From: Entomomonas asaccharolytica
GTDB lineage: Bacteria; Pseudomonadota; Gammaproteobacteria; Pseudomonadales; Pseudomonadaceae
Assembly (NCBI RefSeq): GCF_016653615.1
Contig: NZ_CP067393.1
Span: 2,867,673 to 2,931,672 of the forward strand
Reading direction: 5' to 3'
DNA length: 64,000 nt
Shown: positions 23,237 to 33,190 of the stretch, piece after piece
Position numbering within the stretch: the first letter of the stretch is position 1
Layout: each line of letters begins with the position of its first letter
Translations under genes and position numbers: made by a program
The notes under the pieces: generated by a model
Databases searched by the model: none
What the model saw: the letters and a program-made list of their open reading frames with translations, nothing else
What the model was told of the DNA's origin: nothing

Positions 23237-23839
23237 ATGAAACTTTTTTATACTCCAGGCGCATGCTCGTTATCACCTCATATGGTACTTTGTGAAGCAG
23301 GAATTCATTTTGATTTAGAAAAAGTAGATCTGGCTGCTAAAAAAACTGAGCATGGCGATGACTATTTAAAAGTTAATCCCAAAGGGCAAGTACCTGCACT
23401 TTTATTAGACAACGGCAACTTATTAACGGAAGGGGCTGTTATTGTTCAATATATAGCGAACCATGCTTCCAGTAAGCATTTAATGCCACCACAAGATGAT
23501 TTTAAATATTATGAAGCACTTGAATGGCTTAATTACATAGCCACAGAATTACACAAAGGCTTCAGCCCATTATTTAATCCTAAATTTCCTGAAGACTTAA
23601 AACAGGCTACCCGTAAACAATTAGAAAAGAAATTGGCGTATCTTGATAGTCAATTGAACCACAAAGACTTTTTACTTGGTGAACAAATTAATGTAGCTGA
23701 TTTTTATTTATACACTATTTTGACATGGGCAAAAAAAATGAATCTAGAATTGGCATCATTAGCTAATTTAACGCATTTTATTCAAACTATGGAAGAGCGT
23801 CCTACTGTAAAAGCTGCACTGGCTGCTGAGAAAAAATAG
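23237..23839 (+). CDS. gstA: Glutathione S-transferase, GstA type
   Basis: A cytosolic glutathione transferase of the bacterial beta class, conjugating or reducing substrates with glutathione. From the second of two tandem ATGs the protein is 200 residues and puts the class-defining cysteine at position 10 (MKLFYTPGAC); AAGGA lies seven bases upstream of that ATG. The N-terminal thioredoxin fold carries NPKGQVPALLLD and the C-terminal helical domain EWLNYIATELHKGF, closely matching E. coli GstA. The start could equally be the ATG at 23234. It is monocistronic and followed by a terminator. Confidence 0.92.
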   Translation: MKLFYTPGACSLSPHMVLCEAGIHFDLEKVDLAAKKTEHGDDYLKVNPKGQVPALLLDNGNLLTEGAVIVQYIANHASSKHLMPPQDDFKYYEALEWLNYIATELHKGFSPLFNPKFPEDLKQATRKQLEKKLAYLDSQLNHKDFLLGEQINVADFYLYTILTWAKKMNLELASLANLTHFIQTMEERPTVKAALAAEKK

Positions 23840-23846
23840 GCTGTTC

Positions 23847-23881
23847 AAAAAAAGGGAAGATGTTAAATCTTCCCTTTTAAT
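23847..23881. terminator. Bidirectional terminator between gstA and the autotransporter
   Basis: AAAGGGAAGAT (23851-23861) and ATCTTCCCTTT (23867-23877) form an 11-bp stem with a 5-base loop. There are T runs on both strands, and it lies exactly between two convergent genes. Confidence 0.9.
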
Positions 23882-23885
23882 CACT

Positions 23886-26800
23886 TTAGAATTGGAAACG
23901 ATACCCTAAATTAACTTGGCGCTTATCAAAACGGCTTCCATTAGCATAACTAACTTCACCATAAATATTATGTTGCTTATTTAGCTGTGCTGATACACCT
24001 ACACTGGTTTCAATCCAACCACCTCTAAATTTATAATCTTCTTTATAAGTATTTAAATGGTAGGATGTATTACCATTAAACTCTCTAACATAACCACTTT
24101 TTACATGTAGATCAATTGGGCTATCTCCTTTTACAAGATTATAACCAAGTGCTAACTTTGTACTTCCAATTAATGAATCATAACTGCCCAATTTAACTTG
24201 CAAACCATTACTCGCATTAACTTTATCGCCCTGTTGATGGCTATACACAACTTGTGCTTGAGGCTCTAAGTAAAAAGCTGACTGGTCAATATTAAAGCGC
24301 TTACCTGCTTCTAAAGAAAGGCTGTAACCATCACTCTTACTTTTACCTTTAACACTATCTCCTAGACTATCTTTTACAGAGAAATTATTTTTCATACGTT
24401 GATATTTAGCAACAGCATCTATATAGAAGCCGTTATCAGCAATATGTGTACCGTAGATACCAAAATTTATTCCCCTAACACCGCCCGAACCATTATTTCT
24501 ATAGCGTGGATCCGCATCAGTATAACCAGCCATTAAACCAAAGTATGTATCACCATTATTACCCGTAATCAGTTTATCAATACCTAATTGTAGCCCTGAA
24601 TAGTTCATATGAAAACCACGTAGTCCATGGTTTGTAGAAAACGAATTTAGCTTACCTGCATAACTCCTTATCCAAAAGTTACCCTCTTGACCTTGATTAC
24701 TTCTTAGCTCTCCCATACGCTGAAATAATGTTTGTAAGTCAATATAAGATAATAAATAGTTAGTATTTAAGAAGCTAATAGCCGCTTCTGCTGAACTAGA
24801 TTTTCTATTTAAACCGTACAATTGATGGACTTTAGCACCTAGGTTATTTACTGTAGTACGTAAACCATACTGAAAACCGCCCTGCTCAACAGTATTAGAA
24901 GTAAAAATTGCATTAGCACTGGCTGATGGGCTGTAATCTTCGACTATATCATAAAGCTCATTACCACTAGTTGCCGCTGAACCATCATTTGTTATTACTA
25001 ATGAATATGCACCATCTGAAAAACCTTGTGTAAGAGGCGCGCTTGAATTACCTATAATGATCTTATCACCAGTTTCTGCTCCCATATCAACATGCATATC
25101 AAAACTGCCGCTGCCATTGGTTGATTTAAGTGAGTTAGTGATCAGTGTGCTATATAAAGGTGCCAAAAATTTAATTGTACTATCCGATAAATCTAAATCT
25201 GTCACTTGAGAACTTGCTAGCATATCCCAAATCATATTATTAGATAAGGTTAATCCAATATTGCCTGTACCAGAGCTATTTGAAGCACTACCTGTTAGTT
25301 GACCATTTTGTAAGTCTAAGTTAATTTCACCACCATTAGATGCTGTAATATTACTTGTAATATAAGTATTACCGCTTGAAGTAAAATCAACCACAGTGCC
25401 ATTATTAGCAACTTTCATATCACCTATCACTGTACTAGACAATGACGTACTAATGGCCAACGTGCCGCCCCTAGCATCAATAGCCAACACATCATTATTA
25501 CTTGAAGAAGAAAGCTCCAAACTATCTACTTTAATGTCCGATACCCCATCTGTGGTTCTAATCAAAGCACCTGTTGCATCTGTACCTGATGACTTAATCG
25601 TTAAATAAAATAAATCTAAATAAAGATTCTTAATATTCGATGAAGAAGAAGTAGCTGATACATTAATACCCACCACTTCATCCGTATTTACTGTACCATT
25701 CAACTCAATAAGCATCATAGCGTAGTTGCCATCTTTACTAATAAATGTACTATCAGTCCCTGCAATATCAACACCTACCATAGAATTATTATTAGTTTGT
25801 TGTGTTAAAGTAATAAATGTAGATCCATCTGATGATACTTTCCCCCCATTAGCTATAGCAATTCCTGTTACCCCTTTACCAAAAGCATTACTATTGCTGC
25901 TATCACTTTCTATTTGAATATTAATATCTGTACCCGTTAATGATCCTTTATCTACATTAATGGCTTTAGCAACAATATCATCCTCCGCATTCATTATTAT
26001 ATCTATAAGTGTAGTATTGTTTAACTCAGATCCTGAGTCTACATTAATACCAATAGCAGAAGAAATTGACTGTTGTGCATAAAAATTGATCTTTAAATCA
26101 TCACTAGTTAATTTTGAATTCTTATTAACATTGATGCCATTAACTATACTATCTGCACCATCGCCTATATTGCCATTGTTGGCCCTAAAACTTACATCTA
26201 TATAGCTTCCAGTAAAACTCCCTGTTTCATTCACTTTGATACCATGTACTCCTGGATCATCACTTAATAAAGTGTTAACAGTTGTTGCAATATCTCCTTC
26301 AGAGTTAAAAGCAATTTGGGTACTGGATAAACTTTCTACTTCTGCATTTCTAACAAAGACACCTAATCCATTAACAATCTGCTCAGCATTAATTTCAATC
26401 TGCGCCATATCATATTCAGCATGTAGACTTGATGTTATAGCAGAAGTATCATTTTTAAACTTCATGCCAACATAATTACCAGCTTTATGATTATCATTAA
26501 TAATAATTGTTAAATAATCTGCTAAAAAGTCTATTGTACCAGTGGTACTATTAGTTAAACCGATTCCATTTAATTGACCAGAATCCTTAGAAGGATCAGA
26601 AAAATTATTAACATTATCAATAGTTATGTATGTAGTACCTAGTAGATTATATTCTATGGTGCTACCATTATAATTTCTATCACTATAAATTCCGTAAACT
26701 GTAGCTGTTTGACTGCTATTATTATTTGAAGCATCCATTTGGATAGTTAATTCTTCTGCAGTTACTTTGCTATTTGTTTGTGTACCACTGTCTGAACGAA

Positions 26801-27131
26801 CATAGATACCCACTGTTCTACCCAAAAAGTTAGTACCACTACTATTTGGCGTAGTCGCAGTAATATTAGCACCAATCAAAGAAAATGCACCTAAATCAAT
26901 ACTGCCATTATCAATTAAAATAGTATCTGCCGCGCCTGACCCACTAACATCTGTATTAATAATATTAACACTTCCACCGCCTGCAACTTTAACTTCAGCG
27001 CCATTAGAAATATTTATTGTTGTATCGCTGTGGTTATTTGGTAGTATTGTGTTTGATGTATAATTCGTTCCATAACTTCCTGTGGAAAAAATCAAGCCAT
27101 TAATAACGATACATAGAGTTCTTAACTTCAT
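23886..27131 (-). CDS. Autotransporter (type Va) with beta-barrel domain
   Basis: A 1081-residue secreted surface protein. A signal peptide (about residues 1-21, MKLRTLCIVINGLIFSTGSYG) precedes a long passenger rich in Asn, Ser, Thr, Asp and Gly with many VNGINVNKNS-like and SGTGNIGLTLSNN-like turns, as in a right-handed beta-helix. The last 280 residues or so match the autotransporter barrel (GNFWIRSYAGKLNSF, NYSGLQLGIDKL) and end YRFQF, with the terminal Phe needed for outer-membrane insertion. No protease triad, RGD or lipase motif is evident, so the passenger function is unknown; adhesion is a guess. It stands alone, with 390 bases upstream. Confidence 0.9.
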   Translation of the reverse strand: MKLRTLCIVINGLIFSTGSYGTNYTSNTILPNNHSDTTINISNGAEVKVAGGGSVNIINTDVSGSGAADTILIDNGSIDLGAFSLIGANITATTPNSSGTNFLGRTVGIYVRSDSGTQTNSKVTAEELTIQMDASNNNSSQTATVYGIYSDRNYNGSTIEYNLLGTTYITIDNVNNFSDPSKDSGQLNGIGLTNSTTGTIDFLADYLTIIINDNHKAGNYVGMKFKNDTSAITSSLHAEYDMAQIEINAEQIVNGLGVFVRNAEVESLSSTQIAFNSEGDIATTVNTLLSDDPGVHGIKVNETGSFTGSYIDVSFRANNGNIGDGADSIVNGINVNKNSKLTSDDLKINFYAQQSISSAIGINVDSGSELNNTTLIDIIMNAEDDIVAKAINVDKGSLTGTDINIQIESDSSNSNAFGKGVTGIAIANGGKVSSDGSTFITLTQQTNNNSMVGVDIAGTDSTFISKDGNYAMMLIELNGTVNTDEVVGINVSATSSSSNIKNLYLDLFYLTIKSSGTDATGALIRTTDGVSDIKVDSLELSSSSNNDVLAIDARGGTLAISTSLSSTVIGDMKVANNGTVVDFTSSGNTYITSNITASNGGEINLDLQNGQLTGSASNSSGTGNIGLTLSNNMIWDMLASSQVTDLDLSDSTIKFLAPLYSTLITNSLKSTNGSGSFDMHVDMGAETGDKIIIGNSSAPLTQGFSDGAYSLVITNDGSAATSGNELYDIVEDYSPSASANAIFTSNTVEQGGFQYGLRTTVNNLGAKVHQLYGLNRKSSSAEAAISFLNTNYLLSYIDLQTLFQRMGELRSNQGQEGNFWIRSYAGKLNSFSTNHGLRGFHMNYSGLQLGIDKLITGNNGDTYFGLMAGYTDADPRYRNNGSGGVRGINFGIYGTHIADNGFYIDAVAKYQRMKNNFSVKDSLGDSVKGKSKSDGYSLSLEAGKRFNIDQSAFYLEPQAQVVYSHQQGDKVNASNGLQVKLGSYDSLIGSTKLALGYNLVKGDSPIDLHVKSGYVREFNGNTSYHLNTYKEDYKFRGGWIETSVGVSAQLNKQHNIYGEVSYANGSRFDKRQVNLGYRFQF

Positions 27132-27523
27132 TTTATTGCCTCTTTATCCTTTATACAGCCAATAAGCTATATTTCCTCAATATTTCAAGAAATTATTAGT
27201 ACGTAGGCTAGAGAGTTTATGGAGGTGTATGGCAGAAAAACTTTATATAAGAAAACTTTTATTGCTGATATAAAGAACATAGTTTTTGATTAAAGGTACC
27301 TTATGCAGAACTTCCTTAGCATTATCCTTTTAAAAACAGCCTAACTTCCAATACCCTCTAGGCAAACATTTGCATAAAATATTAATACTGTACAACTTTG
27401 GTTTTTAAAATACCAAACCAGATATCCGTATACTTTATGAGATTATTATCTATTGTAAATATCGCATTTACAATAGATAAGTTACAATTTCTATACGTTG
27501 ACTTGACTAAAGTTTTAGATTAT
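27132..27523. other. 392-base spacer between pmbA and the autotransporter
   Basis: AT-rich with no supportable gene; the longest open stretches are 14 and 24 codons. It must contain the autotransporter promoter (minus strand). A 15-bp perfect inverted repeat near the pmbA end is listed separately. Confidence 0.6.
27446..27480 (-). repeat. 15-bp perfect inverted repeat after pmbA
   Basis: TTATCTATTGTAAAT (27446-27460) and ATTTACAATAGATAA (27466-27480) flank the 5-base centre ATCGC. It begins 44 bases after the pmbA stop codon. On the minus strand the tail is TAATCTCAT, not a good T tract, so a terminator is only one option; a protein-binding operator is another. Confidence 0.7.
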
Positions 27524-28870
27524 TTAACTGCCTGCTACAGCCATTTTTTCTATTAATACAGAACCTGTTTTAATGTTACGTCGTGGATCTATATCATTGC
27601 CTATCGTTACTATATTGGCAAAAATATCTTTTAGGTTTCCTGCCACTGTCACTTCTTGTACAGGGAAATGAATCTCACCATTTTCCACCCAAAAGCCAGC
27701 TGCACCTCGAGAATAATCGCCTGTTACCATATTAATACCACTGCCCATTAGCTCTGTTATTAACAGTCCTTTACCCATTTTTTTCAGTAATGCTGCTAAA
27801 TTATTTTCACTATGAGAAACAAATAAATTATGGCAACCACCTGCATTTGCTGTACTCGGTAGTCCTAATTTACGACCTGAATAAACGCTCAATAAATAAG
27901 TCATTAATTGACCTTTATCAATTATCACCTTGTCATAAGTAGCCAAACCATCTCCATCAAAACTAGTGCTATTTAAAGCTGCTTTTAAACGCGGCTTTTC
28001 TGTAATAGATAGCCAATCAGGAAATAATTGTTTGCCTATTGCACCTTCTAAGAAAGAAGTTTTACGATAAATATTACCACCAGAAATAGCGCCTAATAAA
28101 TGACCAAATAGCCCAGATGCCACTTCGGCTGCAAAAATAACAGGTACTTCACAGGTGGCTATGGTACGCGCTCCTAATCGTTCCACTGTACGTTGGGCCG
28201 CTTTGTTACCTATAGCAACAGCAGACTCTAGTTGCTCACCTGCTAATTTAACATCATACCAATAGTCCCTTTGCATTTGGCCATTTTCTTCAGCAATCAT
28301 GACACAGCTGATACTATGATTAGTAGAGGCATACCCACCTATAAAACCATTGCTATTACCATATACTCTACAGCCATTCCATGTATTTAACGAAGTACCA
28401 TCAGCATTGCTAATACGTTTATCAGTAGAAAATGCCACTGCCTCACATTCAAGTAATGTATCAATGGCTTGCTCAGGTGTAATATCCCAAGGATAAAAAA
28501 GCTCTAAATCAGGTAAGTCTTTTGCCATTAATTCAGGCTCTGCAAGTCCTGCACAGTCATCTTCTGAAGTATGCTTGGCAATTTCTAAAGCTGCAGCAAC
28601 GGTATCTTGAATCGCTTTCGTATCGGTAGCAGTAGTACTTGCTGAGGCTTTTCTTTGCCCTACATATAAGGTAATACCAAAACCTTGATCTCTATTAAAC
28701 TCAAGCGTTTCCACTTCTTTTTGACGAACAGTAACAGCTAAACTTTGACTGGTAGAAACCGATACTTCACAGGCTGTGGCGCCTTGTTTTTTAGCTTCCG
28801 CTAAAATTTGCTCTACCTGTTTTTCTAAAACAGGTACAGTGGCTGGCCCTACACCATTTTCACTATTCAT
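27524..28870 (-). CDS. pmbA: Metalloprotease-associated protein PmbA (TldE)
   Basis: PmbA is the non-catalytic half of the TldD/TldE protease that matures ribosomally made peptides such as microcin B17 and degrades the antitoxin CcdA. I start at 28870, since GAGG lies six bases upstream of that ATG; the ATG four codons earlier overlaps this Shine-Dalgarno. The protein is then 448 residues and tracks Pseudomonas PmbA throughout ([51 protein letters not shown]). As expected it lacks the HExxxH motif. tldD lies 670 bases away with darP between them. Confidence 0.95.
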   Translation of the reverse strand: MNSENGVGPATVPVLEKQVEQILAEAKKQGATACEVSVSTSQSLAVTVRQKEVETLEFNRDQGFGITLYVGQRKASASTTATDTKAIQDTVAAALEIAKHTSEDDCAGLAEPELMAKDLPDLELFYPWDITPEQAIDTLLECEAVAFSTDKRISNADGTSLNTWNGCRVYGNSNGFIGGYASTNHSISCVMIAEENGQMQRDYWYDVKLAGEQLESAVAIGNKAAQRTVERLGARTIATCEVPVIFAAEVASGLFGHLLGAISGGNIYRKTSFLEGAIGKQLFPDWLSITEKPRLKAALNSTSFDGDGLATYDKVIIDKGQLMTYLLSVYSGRKLGLPSTANAGGCHNLFVSHSENNLAALLKKMGKGLLITELMGSGINMVTGDYSRGAAGFWVENGEIHFPVQEVTVAGNLKDIFANIVTIGNDIDPRRNIKTGSVLIEKMAVAGS

Positions 28871-28951
28871 ACTATTCCTCATTTAAAAACTCTCATAATA
28901 AATAAGCTATCTGTTATCATACTCACCATTATTTATTATGAGTTTATAACT

Positions 28952-29473
28952 ATGTCTGATACTTTTGATGATGCCCTTTACGAAGAAAAGAGCAAATCCC
29001 AAGTAAAACGTGAAATGCATGCCTTAGTCGATTTAGGCAGAAAGCTAACCACCCTTAAACAAGATCAATTAGCTTTATTACCCTTAACCGATATGCTTCG
29101 CAAAGCTTTGGCGGATGCACCTAAACACAAATCCAATATTGCTAATAAACGTCATATGCAATATGTTGGTAAATTGTTACGTGACCAAGATATCGACTAT
29201 ATTCAATCTTTTCTTGAACAGATCGATAGCTCAAGCCGTGAATACAATGAACGCTTCCACGCTCTTGAGCAATGGCGAGATCGTTTAGCCACTGAAGGTG
29301 ATGCTGCTTTAGCTGAATTTGTTGATCAATACCCAGAAGCAGATCGCCAACACTTACGACAACTTATCCGCCAAGCCCAACAAGAAGCAGCAAAAGAAAA
29401 ACCTCCTGCGGCTGCTCGTAAAATCTTTAAATATATCCGTGAACTGGACGAAATCCAGCGCGGTTTGCGATAG
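28952..29473 (+). CDS. darP: Ribosome biogenesis factor DarP (YjgA)
   Basis: DarP (formerly YjgA, DUF615) associates with late 50S precursors and aids maturation of the peptidyl transferase centre. The 173-residue protein is highly charged and helical, starting [21 protein letters not shown] with the conserved [17 protein letters not shown] core and ending [10 protein letters not shown]. It is divergent from pmbA and convergent with tldD, the same three-gene grouping found in Pseudomonas and E. coli. Confidence 0.93.
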   Translation: MSDTFDDALYEEKSKSQVKREMHALVDLGRKLTTLKQDQLALLPLTDMLRKALADAPKHKSNIANKRHMQYVGKLLRDQDIDYIQSFLEQIDSSSREYNERFHALEQWRDRLATEGDAALAEFVDQYPEADRQHLRQLIRQAQQEAAKEKPPAAARKIFKYIRELDEIQRGLR

Positions 29474-29483
29474 TAAACTACTC

Positions 29484-29534
29484 TCGCTATTTTCTTAGTT
29501 TTTTAATCAAATATAAAAACTAGGTGAATAGCGA
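29484..29534. terminator. Possible bidirectional terminator between darP and tldD
   Basis: TCGCTAT (29484-29490) and ATAGCGA (29528-29534) are the outer arms of an imperfect long hairpin whose inner arms include AGTTTTT and AAAAACT. Its place between convergent stop codons suggests termination in both directions. Confidence 0.5.
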
Positions 29535-29540
29535 TCACCA

Positions 29541-30983
29541 TCACATACCTGTTCCACCCACAGTAATAGCTTCAATTTTTAAGGTGGGCTGCCCAACACC
29601 AACAGGAACTGACTGTCCATCTTTACCGCAAGTCCCAACACCACTATCTAAAGCTAAGTCATTACCTACCATAGATACCTGATTCATTACCTCTGGACCA
29701 TTGCCAATTAACATAGCACCTTTAATAGGTGAAGTTAATTTACCATTCTCAATTAAATAGGCCTCACTGGTGGAAAATACAAATTTACCACTGGTAATAT
29801 CAACTTGACCTCCACCCAAACTTGCACAATAAATACCCTGTTTAACCGATTGAATGATCTCTTCAGGATCACTTTCACCCGCTAACATATAAGTATTTGT
29901 CATACGTGGCATTGGCAAATAAGCATAAGATTCTCTACGACCATTACCCGTAGGCTTTTGCTTCATCAACCGCGCATTTAATTTATCGTGGATGTAACCT
30001 TTTAAAATGCCATTCTCAATTAAAGTTGTACATTCTGTAGGCGTACCTTCATCATCTACGGTTAAAGAACCACGTCGATGAGTCAACGTACCATCATCCA
30101 CAATGGTACACAGAGAAGAAGCGACTTTCTCACCGATACGACCACTATAAGCAGAGCTACCTTTACGGTTAAAGTCACCCTCTAAACCATGCCCCACCGC
30201 CTCATGAAGCAATACACCAGACCAGCCCGAACCTAACACCACAGGTAATGTTCCCGCAGGTGCTGGCACTGCTTCTAAATTAACTAACGCTTGCCGTAAT
30301 GCCTCTTTAGCAATGTTCATAGCACGATCTTTGGTTAAAAAGTAACTGTAATCTCTGCGCCCACCACCACCATGGCTAGCACTCTCTCTACGACCATTTT
30401 GCTCAACCACCACGCCGACATTAAAGCGCACTAAGGGGCGTATATCAGCCGCCAAATCTCCATCAGAAGAAGCTACTAAAATATGCTCCCAAACGCCTGT
30501 TAAACTGATTGTCACTTGCTGTATACGTGAGTCCAAGGCTCTTATAGATTGATCAATGCGCTTTAACAGCTCTACTTTTTCCTCTCTTGCCACTGCTAGC
30601 AATGGGTTCTCAGCAATATAAAGCGAATCAGGGGCAACTTTTGCAAAAGTTTGTACACGGCCACTTTGGCCTTTGTTAGCAATAGATTTAGCGGCTGTGG
30701 CGGCCTGTATTAAAGCCTCTTTGGTTAATGTATTACTAAAAGCAAACCCTGTCTTTTCCATTGCTAGCGAACGAATGCCAACACCTTGATCGACATTAAA
30801 AGTACCCTGCTTAACAATGCCATCTTCCAATGCCCAACTCTCGATAATGGCATGTTGAAAATAAAGATCGGCTGTATCAATACCTTTACCGACTGCTACT
30901 GATAAAATACTTGGCAAGGTCTCAATATCTAATCCATTAGGTATTAATAACTGTTGACTCACTGCCGATAAAAGATTACTCAT
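29541..30983 (-). CDS. tldD: Metalloprotease TldD
   Basis: TldD is the catalytic zinc protease partner of PmbA/TldE. I start at 30983 ([19 protein letters not shown], 480 residues) because GGAG sits five bases upstream and relatives begin there; the earlier in-frame start adds ten unrelated residues. The metal-binding motif [11 protein letters not shown] (HExxxH) is intact, as are the glycine-rich segments around [11 protein letters not shown] and [17 protein letters not shown] at the C-terminus. It converges with darP. Confidence 0.96.
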   Translation of the reverse strand: MSNLLSAVSQQLLIPNGLDIETLPSILSVAVGKGIDTADLYFQHAIIESWALEDGIVKQGTFNVDQGVGIRSLAMEKTGFAFSNTLTKEALIQAATAAKSIANKGQSGRVQTFAKVAPDSLYIAENPLLAVAREEKVELLKRIDQSIRALDSRIQQVTISLTGVWEHILVASSDGDLAADIRPLVRFNVGVVVEQNGRRESASHGGGGRRDYSYFLTKDRAMNIAKEALRQALVNLEAVPAPAGTLPVVLGSGWSGVLLHEAVGHGLEGDFNRKGSSAYSGRIGEKVASSLCTIVDDGTLTHRRGSLTVDDEGTPTECTTLIENGILKGYIHDKLNARLMKQKPTGNGRRESYAYLPMPRMTNTYMLAGESDPEEIIQSVKQGIYCASLGGGQVDITSGKFVFSTSEAYLIENGKLTSPIKGAMLIGNGPEVMNQVSMVGNDLALDSGVGTCGKDGQSVPVGVGQPTLKIEAITVGGTGM

Positions 30984-31492
30984 ACACTCTCCACATTTTG
31001 CAATAGCTTTCAACTATCGCTAATAACAAGGCTTGATCCTTATTATTTAAAAACTACTTTATAGACTATTTGACTATAGATTATAACACAGGGTTGTATT
31101 ACTAAACTTAATGGCCTATTAATAGAAAAACTATTACTGCTATATAAGGCCATTTCATAAGAAATCAATCAGTTATTACTTTTTATTATTTTCTTTGCTA
31201 CTGAGTACATTTAATTAATATTGCTTTAATGACTAAAACTGCTAAACTGATTTCAAATTAACATATTTCACTCTATACAATGAATAAACTTACAACACTT
31301 CCATGCCTCTACCAACAAGCCTTGCCGTTTGTTATGGAAGTTTATGTGCCTTATCATTTTATAGCCCCTCCTGTTGCTCCGCCCCCACCACCTTATCTAA
31401 CAACCTTATAAGGTTTGGTTAACTTTCTTTATTAATATCCATTGGCTTATTGCCAAGGTTCGTTATTACTTAAGCAACAGGAATCCATTGTC
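30984..31492. other. 509-base tldD-EamA spacer
   Basis: Mostly AT-rich. It holds a possible 43-codon proline-rich ORF at 31280-31411 (listed separately), the tldD promoter on the minus strand, and, at 31444-31457, a small hairpin (TTGGC/GCCAA) overlapping the region in front of the EamA gene. Nothing else is supportable. Confidence 0.5.
31280..31411 (+). CDS. Possible 43-residue proline-rich ORF
   Basis: ATG to TAA encodes a short peptide starting MNKLTTLPCLYQQALPFVME and ending APPVAPPPPPYLTTL. It has a run of five prolines near its end. No Shine-Dalgarno is visible, and I recognise no family. Poly-proline tracts stall ribosomes unless EF-P acts, so a leader-peptide role for the downstream transporter gene is conceivable; it may equally be a chance ORF. 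Confidence 0.2.
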   Translation: MNKLTTLPCLYQQALPFVMEVYVPYHFIAPPVAPPPPPYLTTL

Positions 31493-32356
31493 ATGAGTTC
31501 TGATAAAGCTCTATATCAATATTATGCTTCAACCAGTTTATTTGTCTTAATCTGGGGTAGTGGTGCTATTTTCTCTCGCTGGGGATTAGATCACGCCAGC
31601 GCTTTTGCGTTTTTAAGCCTACGTTTTGTGTTAGCATTAATTGCATTATTATTATTTGCTATTGTCTATAAGCGGCATTTTTTACCGCAAGCAGGTACAG
31701 CCTTAAAAGTCACTTTTACTGGCGTATTTATTATTGGTGGTTACTCCATTTGCTATTTTTTAGCACTTGAAAATAATATTACCCCTGGCGTGCTAGCCAC
31801 CCTATTAGGTGTACAGCCTATTATCACCTTGTTAATTATTGAGCGCCGCTTTAGTTTTGTTCGCTTAGCTGGTTTAATACTCTCTCTAACTGGGCTGGTA
31901 CTGGTAGTTTTACAAAGTATTTTAATCACCCAACTTTCCTTTATAGGTATTGTTTTTACCTTAACTGCCTTATTTTGTGCCTGTATAGGAGCAATTTTAC
32001 AAAAGGGGATTAAACAAGCACCCAGTGAAATACTCCCTCTACAATATGCTGTTAGTTTAATGTTATGTTTAATTTTCGTACCTTTTAAACCTTTTCATAT
32101 TGAATGGTCAGTCAGCTTTATAATTCCTTTACTATGGTTAGGAATTATTATTTCAGTTATTGCTCAACTAATATTTTACCAACTTATTCAACAGGGTAAT
32201 TTGGTAAATGTAACCAGTCTCTTTTATTTAGTACCTGTAGTAACCGTTATTCTAGACTATCTATTTTTAGGTAATTTATTACCATTACTAAGTTTATTAG
32301 GAATGATAACTATCTTACTTGGGTTAGTATTAGTTTTTCATAGCACCAAAAAATAG
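31493..32356 (+). CDS. EamA/DMT-family inner membrane transporter
   Basis: A 287-residue protein with about ten hydrophobic segments arranged as two EamA repeats, typical of RhaT/YdcZ-like drug/metabolite exporters. I choose ATG 31493 (MSSDKALYQYYASTSLFVLIWGSG), preceded by AGGA; the frame remains open upstream only from a TTG at 31442 without a good ribosome site. The first repeat has FLSLRFVLALIALLLF, the second LGIIISVIAQLIFYQLIQQG. Substrate unknown. It is followed by its own terminator. Confidence 0.85.
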   Translation: MSSDKALYQYYASTSLFVLIWGSGAIFSRWGLDHASAFAFLSLRFVLALIALLLFAIVYKRHFLPQAGTALKVTFTGVFIIGGYSICYFLALENNITPGVLATLLGVQPIITLLIIERRFSFVRLAGLILSLTGLVLVVLQSILITQLSFIGIVFTLTALFCACIGAILQKGIKQAPSEILPLQYAVSLMLCLIFVPFKPFHIEWSVSFIIPLLWLGIIISVIAQLIFYQLIQQGNLVNVTSLFYLVPVVTVILDYLFLGNLLPLLSLLGMITILLGLVLVFHSTKK

Positions 32357-32361
32357 CCTAT

Positions 32362-32398
32362 AAGGGAATAGTATGATGCTATTCCCTTTTATTTGTTT
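32362..32398 (+). terminator. Terminator after the EamA gene
   Basis: AAGGGAATAG (32362-32371) pairs with CTATTCCCTT (32379-32388) around a 7-base loop, followed by TTATTTGTTT. It begins six bases after the stop codon. Confidence 0.85.
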
Positions 32399-32488
32399 AG
32401 CTTAACACAGCAAAACAATAAAACTATTATGCTAAACTGATGATATAAATCTATGTAGTTTGAATAATAAACATAACAGGTGTAACTA

Positions 32489-33175
32489 ATGCCTCATATC
32501 TTAATCATAGAAGATGAAGCAGCAATCGCTGATACATTACTATACGCTTTACAAAGTGAGGGCTTTGAATGCACATGGCTAACACTCGGCAATAAAGCAC
32601 TAGAGCAACAACAGCAAGCCCCTGCTGATTTATGGATATTAGATGTTGGATTACCAGATATTAATGGCTTTGAAGTTTGTCGCCAATTACGTCGTTTCTC
32701 AGAAGTACCTGTTATTTTTTTAACAGCTAGAGACACCGAGATTGATCGCGTGGTTGGTTTGGAAATTGGGGCTGATGATTATGTGGTTAAACCATTTAGT
32801 CCACGGGAAATAGCTGCAAGGGTGCGTGCTATTTTAAAAAGAACAGCTAACACCTCTCAAAAAACAAGCATCTCTACAACAGAGGATAAATTATTTTCTG
32901 TGGATGAAAGCAGTTATACCATTTATTTACAGCAACAACCCATCAATTTAACTCGTCATGAATTTCATTTATTACGCTATCTACTTGCTCAACCTAAGCG
33001 TGTTTTTAGTAGAGAGCAACTGTTAGACGCATTAGGTATTGCTGTTGATGCGGGCTATGAACGCAATATTGATAGCCATATTAAAACACTGAGAGCCAAA
33101 ATAAGGGAAATAGACAGTAATTTAGATGTTATTCGTACTCATCGTGGCTTTGGCTACAGCTATGACCCTAGCTAA
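32489..33175 (+). CDS. creB: Response regulator CreB
   Basis: An OmpR-family DNA-binding response regulator of 228 residues. The receiver domain has the acidic pocket EDE at 8-10, the phospho-acceptor Asp52 in LWILDVGLPDINGF and the lysine in DDYVVKPFSPRE; the C-terminal winged helix ends THRGFGYSYDPS. It resembles E. coli CreB along its length, including GLEIGADDYVVKPFSPRE. creC follows 15 bases later. In Aeromonas and Pseudomonas the CreBC (BlrAB) system controls beta-lactamase genes and creD; a beta-lactamase gene and a CreD-like ORF lie just downstream here. Confidence 0.9.
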   Translation: MPHILIIEDEAAIADTLLYALQSEGFECTWLTLGNKALEQQQQAPADLWILDVGLPDINGFEVCRQLRRFSEVPVIFLTARDTEIDRVVGLEIGADDYVVKPFSPREIAARVRAILKRTANTSQKTSISTTEDKLFSVDESSYTIYLQQQPINLTRHEFHLLRYLLAQPKRVFSREQLLDALGIAVDAGYERNIDSHIKTLRAKIREIDSNLDVIRTHRGFGYSYDPS

Positions 33176-33190
33176 TACAGATAATATAAA

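Noticed and set aside
32399..32488. Exact TTCAC-N6-TTCAC cre-tag upstream of creB
   Set aside because: I scanned the spacer on both strands and found no exact or near copy; only the degenerate array upstream of blaOXA fits.
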